Shown here in pieces: positions 1 to 5,113 of a DNA stretch of 5,113 nucleotides (within the stretch, counting starts at the first letter, position 1; each line of letters starts with the position of its first letter). The translations under genes and the position numbers were made by a program. The DNA is taken from contig JAJZEU010000066.1 in assembly GCA_021805625.1 (NCBI GenBank), positions 1 through 5,113 on the forward strand, read 5' to 3'. The stretch comes from Microcaldota archaeon. Lineage in GTDB: Archaea > Micrarchaeota > Micrarchaeia > Micrarchaeales > CABMGC01. The notes beneath the pieces are model-generated. The model worked only from the letters and a program-made list of their open reading frames with translations, searched no databases and was not told the origin of the DNA.

Positions 1-560
1 ATGTCATCGAATTTTATGAGATGCTCTCCTATGGCAATGCCTCTGTTGCCAACTATTCTCACTTCTGGAAAAGCTGGGTTTATCCTTTTAAGCGGCTTGA
101 ATAGAAACGCCTTTTCCTCTGTAAACGATTCTTCTTGCATCTCGCAGTTTCTGTAAATCACCCTGAATCTGCTTGCGTGTATAGTCTCCCCTTCGCTCTC
201 CGGTTCACTCTGGATGTGTTTTAGGTACCTCTTTACGTCTTCGTTCTCTCTAAGATATATTTCGATCTGCTTAGAGATGCTAGAACGCTTATCCATAGCT
301 ACTGCTTCGATTGCTGTATAAAGCTCCGGTGAGATAGAAATAGAAATTTTCTCTACTGCCATGGGATCTATATCTATGCCATATAATTCTTCCGTGCCGT
401 AGCCATAGCAGCTTATGCTATACTCCATTCTTCCCTTCCTTACAACCTCTATTCTTGGATCCAAAGGAGCCGAACGCGAGTGGTGAGGTAGATACACTTT
501 CACCTTGTCATCGCTGAGTTCAATCGTACTGCTGTCATTTGCCAGTATGTGCTTCTTCAT
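1..560 (-). CDS. Ribbon-helix-helix-containing protein of unknown function, 3' end outside window
   Basis: An uninterrupted reading frame of 186 codons starts at ATG 560-558 and is still open at base 1, so the C-terminus is missing. I do not recognise the whole protein. Residues about 70-113 look like a ribbon-helix-helix DNA-binding unit: an alternating strand (KISISIS), a helix starting PELYTAIEAVA, a short turn (DKRSS), then a second helix ISKQIEIYLREN. About 65 residues precede it, which is unusual because this motif is normally N-terminal; that stretch is rich in beta-type residues. After it comes an acidic linker (about 118-126) and a further apparently folded segment. The start is preceded by GAGG (576-573), 12 nt away, a long but usable ribosome-site distance; an in-frame GTG at 578 is an alternative start. 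The gene follows the 583-1866 gene by 22 nt on the same strand, so co-transcription is likely. The reading frame is secure; DNA binding is inferred. Confidence 0.75.
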   Translation of the reverse strand, partial: MKKHILANDSSTIELSDDKVKVYLPHHSRSAPLDPRIEVVRKGRMEYSISCYGYGTEELYGIDIDPMAVEKISISISPELYTAIEAVAMDKRSSISKQIEIYLRENEDVKRYLKHIQSEPESEGETIHASRFRVIYRNCEMQEESFTEEKAFLFKPLKRINPAFPEVRIVGNRGIAIGEHLIKFDD

Positions 561-582
561 GATAGCTTTACGCCTCACATGT

Positions 583-1866
583 TTATATTGCTAACTCCGA
601 AGCCTGCCTCCGCAGCACTGCGGACCGTTCTGTGCTGATTCCTAGTGCCGACGAATCTATGATTATTCTTCCGAACCTCACCTTGGGCAGCTTATCTGCA
701 GTTATGAGGCCAAGCTCGCGGAGCTTGCTCAAGTAATAGCTGGTATTGCTCACTTGTTTGCCGAGTCTTCTCGCAACATCCGAAACAGTAGATTTTCCAT
801 CGCAGTATAGCAATGCATCTTGCATGGGCTTGCTCGAAAGCACCTCTATTATACCATCAAAATCGAACTTCGATACAATATATATGTCTTTCTTGATGTA
901 CGGGCTGAAAAGCGCAGTTTTGCTCCATACCGCCGACATAATCTCGTTAAGAATCACGGCTACATCTCGGTTTTTGGGGTTCTTCGGCATTGTAAGCTTC
1001 GGCTCGATGATGGATGTCACGTTCAAGAAATCCGCCAAAGGTGAAACTATGTTTTTGAATGTCAGTGCAAGATCCTTTGCTGAGAGTTTGGAAGAATCGA
1101 TTATGTACTTTATCTCGTCCACGTTCATGTTTGCGGAGGGCATCGCATCCCTATGAATCAACGTGAAAGCAGGCTTGGAAATTATGAAAGTTGGGTTTGT
1201 CCTGCGCTTGGGTCCCGCTACCATGCCTGTCAGCATCTTGTTTCTTATGTACCTGTATGATTCCAGTCTTCCCTGACTGGTGATCAGGAAATCTGGGTTG
1301 CGTACGCCGAGCTTCGACAATTTTAAGTAGTTTTCCGAGAAATAGACGTCAAAAGGTCGCTGGATGGCGTGATAGGCAGTGCTATAGAGCATTTCTGATG
1401 ACTCTGGAGTCCTATAGAAACGAATGTCGCCGAGCAGGCTGTAAAATGAAAGAAAGCTTTGTCTGTCCTGAGACAAAGCAGCCCACATATCAGAAGATTT
1501 TATTATCTTCACGTTCTTCATGTCTGTGCCCAGGGCCAAAAGCAGCATTTCCACCTCTTCTATCATGTACTCTATAAGATTTGAGATTGAAACCGCACGC
1601 CTGCCAAGCACTTCTCTTCTGTGCTGCGGATGCGAGAGTAGGTTGTTGTCGTGAAGGAATATTGAGACGGTGTGTCCCAAGTTGGTAAGCGCAGAAACCA
1701 GTGAGAAGTTGTATAGCATCAGATAATTCGGCGTTATGTACGTGAGCGGTATTATAAAGTGGTATTTTTGATTTCCAGAAAACGAGACGTATTTTTCCGC
1801 GTCTTCTGCTCGAAGCAGGGATCTAACGTATTGTGCAAAGAACGGTAGTAGATCTTTCTTGTTCAT
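583..1866 (-). CDS. Degenerate Tyr/Trp-tRNA-synthetase-like domain fused to a winged-helix DNA-binding domain
   Basis: 427 aa starting at ATG 1866 (MNKKDLLPFF). Residues about 34-125 resemble the class I Rossmann domain of archaeal TyrRS/TrpRS: a strand, then a long helix, then LGHTVSIFLHDNN in the place of AG-(F/Y)-(D/E)-hydrophobic-LLADxHA, then a helix and VKIIKSSDMW. Where TyrRS has HLGH this protein has NYLM (47-50). Residues 165-198 carry Y165, Q169, D173 and Q198, spaced much like the tyrosine-pocket residues of TyrRS. Residues 224-256 match the region around KMSKS, but read AMPSAN (241-246). Residues about 340-400 form a winged helix (DGKSTVSDVARRL, then SNTSYYLSKLRELGLI). I infer a catalytically dead synthetase paralogue used as a sensor/regulator; the ligand could be an amino acid, an adenylate or tRNA. 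Upstream in-frame ATGs up to 2115 are rejected because that stretch covers the promoter and the opposite kinase gene. The synthetase relationship was made from memory of motifs, so it is moderate; the HTH call is firmer. Confidence 0.6.
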   Translation of the reverse strand: MNKKDLLPFFAQYVRSLLRAEDAEKYVSFSGNQKYHFIIPLTYITPNYLMLYNFSLVSALTNLGHTVSIFLHDNNLLSHPQHRREVLGRRAVSISNLIEYMIEEVEMLLLALGTDMKNVKIIKSSDMWAALSQDRQSFLSFYSLLGDIRFYRTPESSEMLYSTAYHAIQRPFDVYFSENYLKLSKLGVRNPDFLITSQGRLESYRYIRNKMLTGMVAGPKRRTNPTFIISKPAFTLIHRDAMPSANMNVDEIKYIIDSSKLSAKDLALTFKNIVSPLADFLNVTSIIEPKLTMPKNPKNRDVAVILNEIMSAVWSKTALFSPYIKKDIYIVSKFDFDGIIEVLSSKPMQDALLYCDGKSTVSDVARRLGKQVSNTSYYLSKLRELGLITADKLPKVRFGRIIIDSSALGISTERSAVLRRQASELAI

Positions 1867-1883
1867 ATGGCACAACCAAATAC

Positions 1884-1900
1884 TTATATTATAAATATAA
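1884..1900. repeat. Perfect 7-3-7 inverted repeat, candidate operator
   Basis: The sequence TTATATT-ATA-AATATAA is a perfect inverted repeat with 7-bp arms and a 3-bp spacer. It lies 18-34 bp upstream of the ATG at 1866 and overlaps the leftward TATA-like box, a position where a bound dimer would block transcription. The winged-helix protein encoded directly downstream is an obvious candidate binder (autoregulation), but that is inference. The arms are all A/T in an AT-rich spacer, so chance is a real alternative. Confidence 0.35.
1888..1900 (-). promoter_or_regulatory. TATA-like promoter for the leftward gene pair
   Basis: On the minus strand the sequence TTATATTTATAAT is preceded by a purine-containing CTAAG that could serve as a BRE-like element. 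An archaeal TATA box lies about 25 bp before its start site, which puts transcription initiation at about 1865-1870. The mRNA would then be leaderless or nearly so, which agrees with the lack of a convincing Shine-Dalgarno sequence before ATG 1866. A second box, TTTATATATA (1914-1905), would give a leader of about 15-20 nt. Confidence 0.45.
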
Positions 1901-1917
1901 CTTAGTATATATAAAAG

Positions 1918-1932
1918 AAAGAGTTTAAATAT
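1918..1932 (+). promoter_or_regulatory. BRE/TATA-like promoter for the four-gene rightward operon
   Basis: A purine-rich BRE-like GAAAGAG is immediately followed by TTTAAATAT. The spacing predicts initiation near 1952-1956 and a leader of about 12-15 nt before GTG 1967. That leader holds GTGAT (1959-1963), a partial match to the archaeal Shine-Dalgarno GGTGATC. An upstream alternative, TATATATAAAAG (1906-1917), would initiate near 1936 but lacks a good BRE-like flank. No other promoter-like gap exists in the operon, so this site probably drives all four genes. Confidence 0.45.
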
Positions 1933-1966
1933 CTGATTCATTTTATGCAGATCTAACTGTGATTGC

Positions 1967-2641
1967 GTGGTAGTGGTATCAATCGATGGTGTTGATGGCA
2001 CTGGAAAATCAACACTGATAAAATTGCTTTCAGAAAACCTCGTGGACCTTGACATCGTTCGAGTGGAAACCTCAAACCGAAAAGACATGATGCCAGAAAT
2101 CAGGAGCTTCCTCAACGAAAACCTAAAAGACCACGTTGTGGCAAGGTTCGTGTATTTTTCTCTCGCGGATCTGTTCGCTTCAAACGAAGCGAAAGAATAT
2201 GCTAAATCTGGAAAGAATGTAATACTGGATAGATTCGTTTATTCTACCGAGGCACATCACAGGGCATTTGACATATATTTCAGTGGAATGAATCTTGCAA
2301 CGCTGGACACCTTATCAAGGGAAACAGAGAAGTCCCTGATAAAAGTAGATATGGCAATCTTCCTATATGCTGATGAGAAAGATAGGCTCAAGAGAGTGCA
2401 ACGAAGGAATCAGGTCGAGAACAACGGCCTCGATACGGAAAGCGTGGTGCAGGGATACGCTGAGGAGGAGTTTCGCACGATAGCGGCAAGGCTAAAGAGA
2501 GAAGGCTCGGTGCTGGTATGCGAGATAGATACAACCGATCTGGACGAGCACGCTGTAGCAAAAATAGCAGAAGCGCATATAAGGGATGCGGTTTACAGGA
2601 AGGCCGAATCAGTGCAGAAGAAATCCATAGTAGGTGCATAA
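1967..2641 (+). CDS. tmk: Thymidylate kinase-like nucleoside monophosphate kinase
   Basis: 224 aa from GTG 1967; the frame is stopped upstream by TAA at 1953-1955, and GTG 1973 is an alternative start. P-loop GVDGTGKST spans 8-16, directly after the first strand VVVSID, as in dTMP kinases. The second hallmark is the DR(Y/F)xxS motif at 88-93 (DRFVYS), following strand NVILD; its Asp-Arg contacts the monophosphate in this family. A lid region at about 138-155 is Arg-rich (DRLKRVQRRNQ) and the P-loop lacks the extra Arg, an arrangement like bacterial-type (type II) enzymes. Family function: phosphorylation of dTMP to dTDP with ATP in the cytosol, for DNA synthesis. Length is normal (about 195-225). 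After VYSTEA, where classic enzymes have an AYQ-type sequence that helps recognise thymine, this one has HHRA, so another nucleotide substrate is possible. First gene of the operon; the radical SAM gene starts 2 nt after its stop. Confidence 0.85.
   Translation: MVVVSIDGVDGTGKSTLIKLLSENLVDLDIVRVETSNRKDMMPEIRSFLNENLKDHVVARFVYFSLADLFASNEAKEYAKSGKNVILDRFVYSTEAHHRAFDIYFSGMNLATLDTLSRETEKSLIKVDMAIFLYADEKDRLKRVQRRNQVENNGLDTESVVQGYAEEEFRTIAARLKREGSVLVCEIDTTDLDEHAVAKIAEAHIRDAVYRKAESVQKKSIVGA
2632..2636 (+). promoter_or_regulatory. Shine-Dalgarno AGGTG that sets the radical SAM start
   Basis: AGGTG, inside the last codons of the kinase gene, sits 7 nt before ATG 2644 and matches the archaeal anti-SD well. 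It supports 2644 over the in-frame ATG at 2518, which would place 42 extra low-complexity, Arg/Cys-rich residues on top of the kinase gene, and over ATG 2653. Confidence 0.65.
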
Positions 2642-2643
2642 TT

Positions 2644-3696
2644 ATGGTACCTATGGAAGGATCCGGCGGAATAAATGAGATTCTTGAGCGCAAGAAGGGG
2701 AGGATCGGCGCGCTGAACATAAGAGTAGACAAGACCGTTCCCGCAGGGATTGCTGTGCAAAGGAGGATATGCAATGAAAACTGCATGTTCGTAAAGGAGC
2801 TTGGAATTGCCTGCCATGAAGACAACAGCTACAGGGGACCAGGCACAGCCATATCGAACCAAGAAATACTGCAGATGGTGATAAAAATACACGAATCCGC
2901 TCCGATGCCCATAAACATTCACATAGCCGGAGACGGCGAACCCACGCTTTTTGAGGAGGAGCTCGTCAATCTTACGGAATCGCTGCGCAAGCTTGACTTC
3001 ATCAGAATGATCAAAATCACTACGAACGGAACAAGGCTCTCTCACGGCGCACAGCCTCTTGCCAAAAGACTGAAGACTGCAGGCATAGATGAGATAAATG
3101 TTTCAGTGCATTCTCTGGATCCGATGGGCTTCAAGGAGGTTACTGGCATAGATGCATTGCATGTAGTAATTGAGGGCATAGAGGCTGCGATTGTAGCAGG
3201 AATCAAAACCAGTGTCAACTGTCTCGTCAGGGAAGAAACCTTTAAAGAGCTGAAAAGCTATATAGAGTTGTCCGCAAGATTCGGCATTCGCGTTAAGTTC
3301 TTCGGATTTCTGGATGAATCTGGACGGAATCAAGAATATGCGGATGGGCTGTTGCAGAGGATGAGAGACACGCTCATGCAAATGGCTGACGCACATGCAG
3401 AATACACCAAACCATATGGTGGAGTGCTCTTCCAGATTGAGAATGCCATAATAGATTTGAAGGATTTGAGAATAAACAACTGCCCCGTCATGGATTGCAA
3501 AGCCAGGGATATATGCCTTGAAGGCTGCAGGTACCATGCAAGGCTGTCACCTACAGGAATACTGCAGCCGTGCGGGGTACGAACCGACAACCTGATAGAC
3601 ATGAAGAATGCCAAGGTTTCGAACAAGGAGATACTAGAGAAGCTCATAGACGGAGGCAAGATACTGGAAAGCGAGGTAAAATGGGTTAGAGTATGA
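2644..3696 (+). CDS. MoaA-like radical SAM protein with atypical N-terminal cysteine motif and C-terminal cysteine cluster
   Basis: 350 aa from ATG 2644. The core matches the radical SAM TIM barrel of the MoaA type: GDGEPTLFEE (96-105) is a version of the SAM-binding GGEP motif, ITTNG (125-129) the next strand, and NVSVHSLDP...F..VTG (152-168) corresponds to the MoaA NVSLDSLDP..F..ITG segment. The cluster-binding loop reads C43-NEN-C47-MF-V50: the third cysteine of CxxxCxxC is a valine, and the next cysteine is C57 (CX3CX9C). The C-terminal part has C280, C285, C291, C295 and C310; CX3CX14C at 291-310, with RLSPTGILQPC, resembles the auxiliary-cluster region of MoaA/SPASM proteins. It ends in WVRV, without the Gly-Gly tail that MoaA uses in catalysis, and no other molybdopterin gene is nearby, so I do not call it MoaA. 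The substrate is unknown. It overlaps the CYTH gene by 4 nt (ATGA), suggesting translational coupling. Confidence 0.8.
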   Translation: MVPMEGSGGINEILERKKGRIGALNIRVDKTVPAGIAVQRRICNENCMFVKELGIACHEDNSYRGPGTAISNQEILQMVIKIHESAPMPINIHIAGDGEPTLFEEELVNLTESLRKLDFIRMIKITTNGTRLSHGAQPLAKRLKTAGIDEINVSVHSLDPMGFKEVTGIDALHVVIEGIEAAIVAGIKTSVNCLVREETFKELKSYIELSARFGIRVKFFGFLDESGRNQEYADGLLQRMRDTLMQMADAHAEYTKPYGGVLFQIENAIIDLKDLRINNCPVMDCKARDICLEGCRYHARLSPTGILQPCGVRTDNLIDMKNAKVSNKEILEKLIDGGKILESEVKWVRV

Positions 3697-4238
3697 TAGA
3701 AATAGAAACAAAGATTGATGGGATAGACACTAAGGAAACTGCAAAGATCCTCAAGAAAATCGGGGCCAAACTTGTGGGGCGGAAGCTATTCAGAAGGTGG
3801 ATATTCAATCTTGAAGAGAAGAGCGGGGGAGACAGATTCATAAGGCTCAGAACTGATGGGAAAAAGACGACACTGACATACAAGCACAGACTGGGCAGCA
3901 CTCTCGCAAACACAGAGGAGATAGAAACTGAGGTAAAGGATTTCGATGCGGCAGCAAAGATCCTTTCCTCGCTTATCCCCGAGCCACTTTATCAGGAAAA
4001 TAAGAGAACCACATACTCGTTAGACGGGGTTGAGATCACGATAGACGAATGGCCGAAGCTGCCTCCCATCATGGAGATTGAAGCCGATTCCGAGGCAAGG
4101 ATAAGGGAAACCATAAACCGGCTTGGCATTAAGGGCAGGGAGCTTGGAAACATAGGCTGGGAAAAGGTTTATTCCATGTATGGAATGGATCTCAGGAGTT
4201 TCAGGATTCTAAAATTCGGCGACGGAGCAGAGGAATAA
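3693..4238 (+). CDS. CYTH-domain protein (class IV adenylate cyclase / thiamine-triphosphatase superfamily)
   Basis: 181 aa, usual for a one-domain archaeal CYTH protein. CYTH enzymes form a beta-tunnel that binds a triphosphate plus divalent metal; members are triphosphatases (thiamine-PPP, PPPi, RNA 5' ends) or, less often, adenylate cyclases. The signature ExExK is present as E3-I-E5-T-K7. Other tunnel residues follow in the expected order: R51-L-R53, TYKHR (62-66), E76/E78/E80 (EIETE), K104-R105 before a strand, D118 in ITIDEWP, and E128-I-E130 in IMEIEA. All key charges are retained, so it is probably active. The sequence does not tell which reaction; archaeal homologues are often labelled CyaB from similarity alone, and a phosphatase role is at least as likely. 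The start overlaps the radical SAM stop (ATGA), with a weak GGGT 6 nt upstream. Its stop is 1 nt before the TFS start. Confidence 0.88.
   Translation: MIEIETKIDGIDTKETAKILKKIGAKLVGRKLFRRWIFNLEEKSGGDRFIRLRTDGKKTTLTYKHRLGSTLANTEEIETEVKDFDAAAKILSSLIPEPLYQENKRTTYSLDGVEITIDEWPKLPPIMEIEADSEARIRETINRLGIKGRELGNIGWEKVYSMYGMDLRSFRILKFGDGAEE
4229..4233 (+). promoter_or_regulatory. Shine-Dalgarno AGAGG for the TFS gene
   Basis: AGAGG lies within the last codons of the CYTH gene, 6 nt before ATG 4240. It fixes the short N-terminus (MFHDKCG) and so supports the reading that His3, not a cysteine, occupies the first zinc-ligand position. Confidence 0.6.
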
Positions 4239-4239
4239 T

Positions 4240-4575
4240 ATGTTTCATGACAAATGCGGAACGTTACTGAAAAATGCAAACGCAAATGGTGCCGATGCGT
4301 ACTACTGTCCAGCATGCAAGGAAACCGTTCTGAAAGAAGTAGTGCGAGGCCCTGAAACCGCTGTTTTCAAGGGTAATCCCAGCAAGGGCAACATTGTATC
4401 TAGAGCAAACGAAGAGGAGGAGGCTCCGATATCTCACAAATGCGATCGATGCGGCTATGACAAGGCCTACATGCATACCCTGGCCCCAATAAGGGGGGAC
4501 GAAGATGAGCGCGTGCTGTATAAATGCGGACGCTGTGATTTTGTTTCGAGTGATAACAACGCCAAAGTTCTGTGA
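4240..4575 (+). CDS. tfs: Transcription factor S (TFIIS/RPB9-like RNA cleavage factor)
   Basis: 111 aa, the usual TFS length. It has two zinc ribbons joined by a linker (about 35-62). The C-terminal ribbon is complete: C68xxC71 and C96xxC99, with the hairpin RGDEDERVLYKC. D87-E88 lie 9 and 8 residues before C96, the same spacing as the catalytic Asp-Glu of TFIIS/TFS that enters the RNA polymerase secondary channel and stimulates cleavage of backtracked RNA. That points to a cleavage-active TFS rather than an inactive RPB9-type paralogue. The N-terminal ribbon has C23xxC26, but its first pair reads H3xxC6 (MFHDKCG) where most have CxxC. Last gene of the operon, 1 nt after CYTH. TFS genes occur in varied contexts, so co-expression need not mean a shared pathway. 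Confidence 0.9.
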   Translation: MFHDKCGTLLKNANANGADAYYCPACKETVLKEVVRGPETAVFKGNPSKGNIVSRANEEEEAPISHKCDRCGYDKAYMHTLAPIRGDEDERVLYKCGRCDFVSSDNNAKVL

Positions 4576-4605
4576 TTCAAACCAGCTAAAATCAATCCAT
4601 CAGGC

Positions 4606-4635
4606 GAATAACCCCCACTTGCGGTGGGGTTATTC
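4606..4635. repeat. Strong hairpin in convergent intergenic region (terminator or IS200/IS605-type end remnant)
   Basis: The arms GAATAA-C-CCCCAC and GTGGGG-TTATTC pair over 12 bp with one bulged C; the loop is TTGCG on the plus strand and CGCAA on the minus. A following GTTATTCAC is similar to the right-end hairpin plus ...TTCAC seen on many archaeal and cyanobacterial IS200/IS605 elements that carry tnpB. No transposase or TnpB remnant is visible nearby. The hairpin lies between two convergent genes (stops at 4575 and 4669) and could act on both strands, though archaeal termination depends mostly on U-tracts and none adjoins this stem. The structure is certain; its role is not. Confidence 0.6.
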
Positions 4636-4668
4636 ACCAGCGTGCTCTGGGATTTTGCGTGCATGCTG

Positions 4669-5097
4669 CTAGTACATTCCGAGCACCATGCCTCCTGCGA
4701 CCACCGCGGCGATGCCCAGTATCTGTACCTTCGTAAGCTTATCGTGGTATACGAAATGCGCGACCACGGCTATTATCGCAGGTGAGATATTTGATATCAC
4801 TGCCCCAAGGACGAGTTGCTTCATCAGTATCAGTACTGAATAGAGGGAATTGCCTGTTCCTGATGATACCCCTGCCAGGATGCCTACCGCGAAGCCCCTT
4901 TTCCTGATCGCCTTCGCCCTTTTGCGGCTTGCTGCAGACCTTAGCATAACTGCTGAAACCAGCGCAAGGAATGTGATAAAGCTTATCCAGACAGGCAACA
5001 GATAGTTGTGGGTGTGGTTTATCGGATAAACAAGCAGTATCCATGAAATTGCCCAGAAGACATTGGCAGCGACGGCTGGCGCAAGCTTGCTGCTCAT
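4669..5097 (-). CDS. Single-domain EamA/DMT-family membrane transporter
   Basis: 142 aa from ATG 5097, with five predicted membrane segments at about 5-26, 33-52, 69-92, 95-117 and 124-142, and a basic loop RSAASRKRAKAIRKR (53-67) between the second and third. The final third shows the EamA pattern: SPAIIAVVAHFVYHDKLT followed by QILGIAAVVAGGMVLG, with D119 where the family often has Glu. Most EamA proteins have two such repeats (about 280-300 aa). This one has a single domain, like small DMT proteins that must dimerise in the membrane. The reading frame stays open upstream to the window edge (five more sense codons), and no ribosome site is seen before 5097, so a longer protein is possible. 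Substrate unknown; the superfamily exports or imports small metabolites. Transcribed toward the TFS operon. Confidence 0.75.
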   Translation of the reverse strand: MSSKLAPAVAANVFWAISWILLVYPINHTHNYLLPVWISFITFLALVSAVMLRSAASRKRAKAIRKRGFAVGILAGVSSGTGNSLYSVLILMKQLVLGAVISNISPAIIAVVAHFVYHDKLTKVQILGIAAVVAGGMVLGMY

Positions 5098-5113
5098 TTT
5101 GCTGCGTTTTTCA

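Noticed and set aside
746..1156. Plus-strand open frame opposite the synthetase-like gene
   Set aside because: It is an antisense shadow of the minus-strand gene, with no promoter, ribosome site or recognisable domain.
1867..2115. N-terminal extension of the minus-strand synthetase-like gene to an ATG at 2115
   Set aside because: It would cover the divergent promoters and the P-loop of the kinase gene on the other strand. The translation there is low-complexity and unlike any domain, while ATG 1866 has a well-placed TATA-like box.
2518..2643. 42-residue N-terminal extension of the radical SAM protein
   Set aside because: It lies fully inside the kinase gene in another frame, is Arg/Ser/Cys-rich without motif, and ATG 2644 has a good Shine-Dalgarno AGGTG at the right distance.
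2593..3045. Minus-strand open frames opposite the kinase and radical SAM genes (also 2388-2825, 3103-3537, 3330-3659)
   Set aside because: They overlap strongly supported plus-strand genes and their translations show no family features.
2644..3696. Calling the radical SAM gene moaA
   Set aside because: The core is MoaA-like, but the third cluster cysteine is missing, the C-terminal cysteine spacing differs, the Gly-Gly tail is absent and no molybdopterin genes are adjacent.
1..5113. CRISPR array, tRNA or rRNA genes, complete insertion sequence
   Set aside because: No regularly spaced direct repeats, no cloverleaf with a T-loop consensus, no rRNA-like stretch and no transposase-like reading frame were seen.

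Overview
The window looks archaeal. Its strongest marker is a transcription factor S (TFS/RpoM-type) gene. Other signs are AT-rich TATA-like promoters directly in front of genes, GTG starts, near-zero gene spacing, frequent AGG/AGA/ATA codons, and a triphosphatase-fold CYTH protein. The compact layout and mid-range GC would suit a small-genome archaeon (for example an ARMAN/Micrarchaeota-like or Thermoplasmata-associated lineage). That placement is only an impression; the sequence does not settle it.

Left part (1-1866, minus strand): two genes transcribed leftward. The upstream gene (583-1866, 427 aa) reads as a degenerate tyrosyl/tryptophanyl-tRNA-synthetase-like domain without the HIGH and KMSKS signatures, fused to a C-terminal winged-helix DNA-binding domain. 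It is followed after 22 nt by an incomplete gene (1-560) with a ribbon-helix-helix-like segment, which runs off the left edge. Together they look like a regulatory pair of unknown target.

Middle (1867-1966): a roughly 100-bp AT-rich divergent promoter region. It has TATA-like boxes for both directions and a perfect 7-3-7 inverted repeat over the leftward promoter, a candidate operator.

Right-centre (1967-4575, plus strand): a tight four-gene operon with junctions of +2, -4 and +1 nt. It encodes a thymidylate-kinase-like NMP kinase, a MoaA-like radical SAM protein whose usual third cluster cysteine is displaced, a CYTH-fold triphosphatase/cyclase-like protein with intact catalytic residues, and TFS. 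The shared theme is nucleotides and phosphates plus RNA polymerase proofreading. A joint pathway is not demonstrated.

Right end (4576-5113): a short convergent intergenic region holds a strong GC-rich hairpin that resembles the right end of IS200/IS605-type (TnpB-bearing) elements or acts as a two-way terminator. It is followed by a minus-strand single-domain EamA/DMT-type membrane transporter, whose 5' end lies near the window edge and may continue beyond it.
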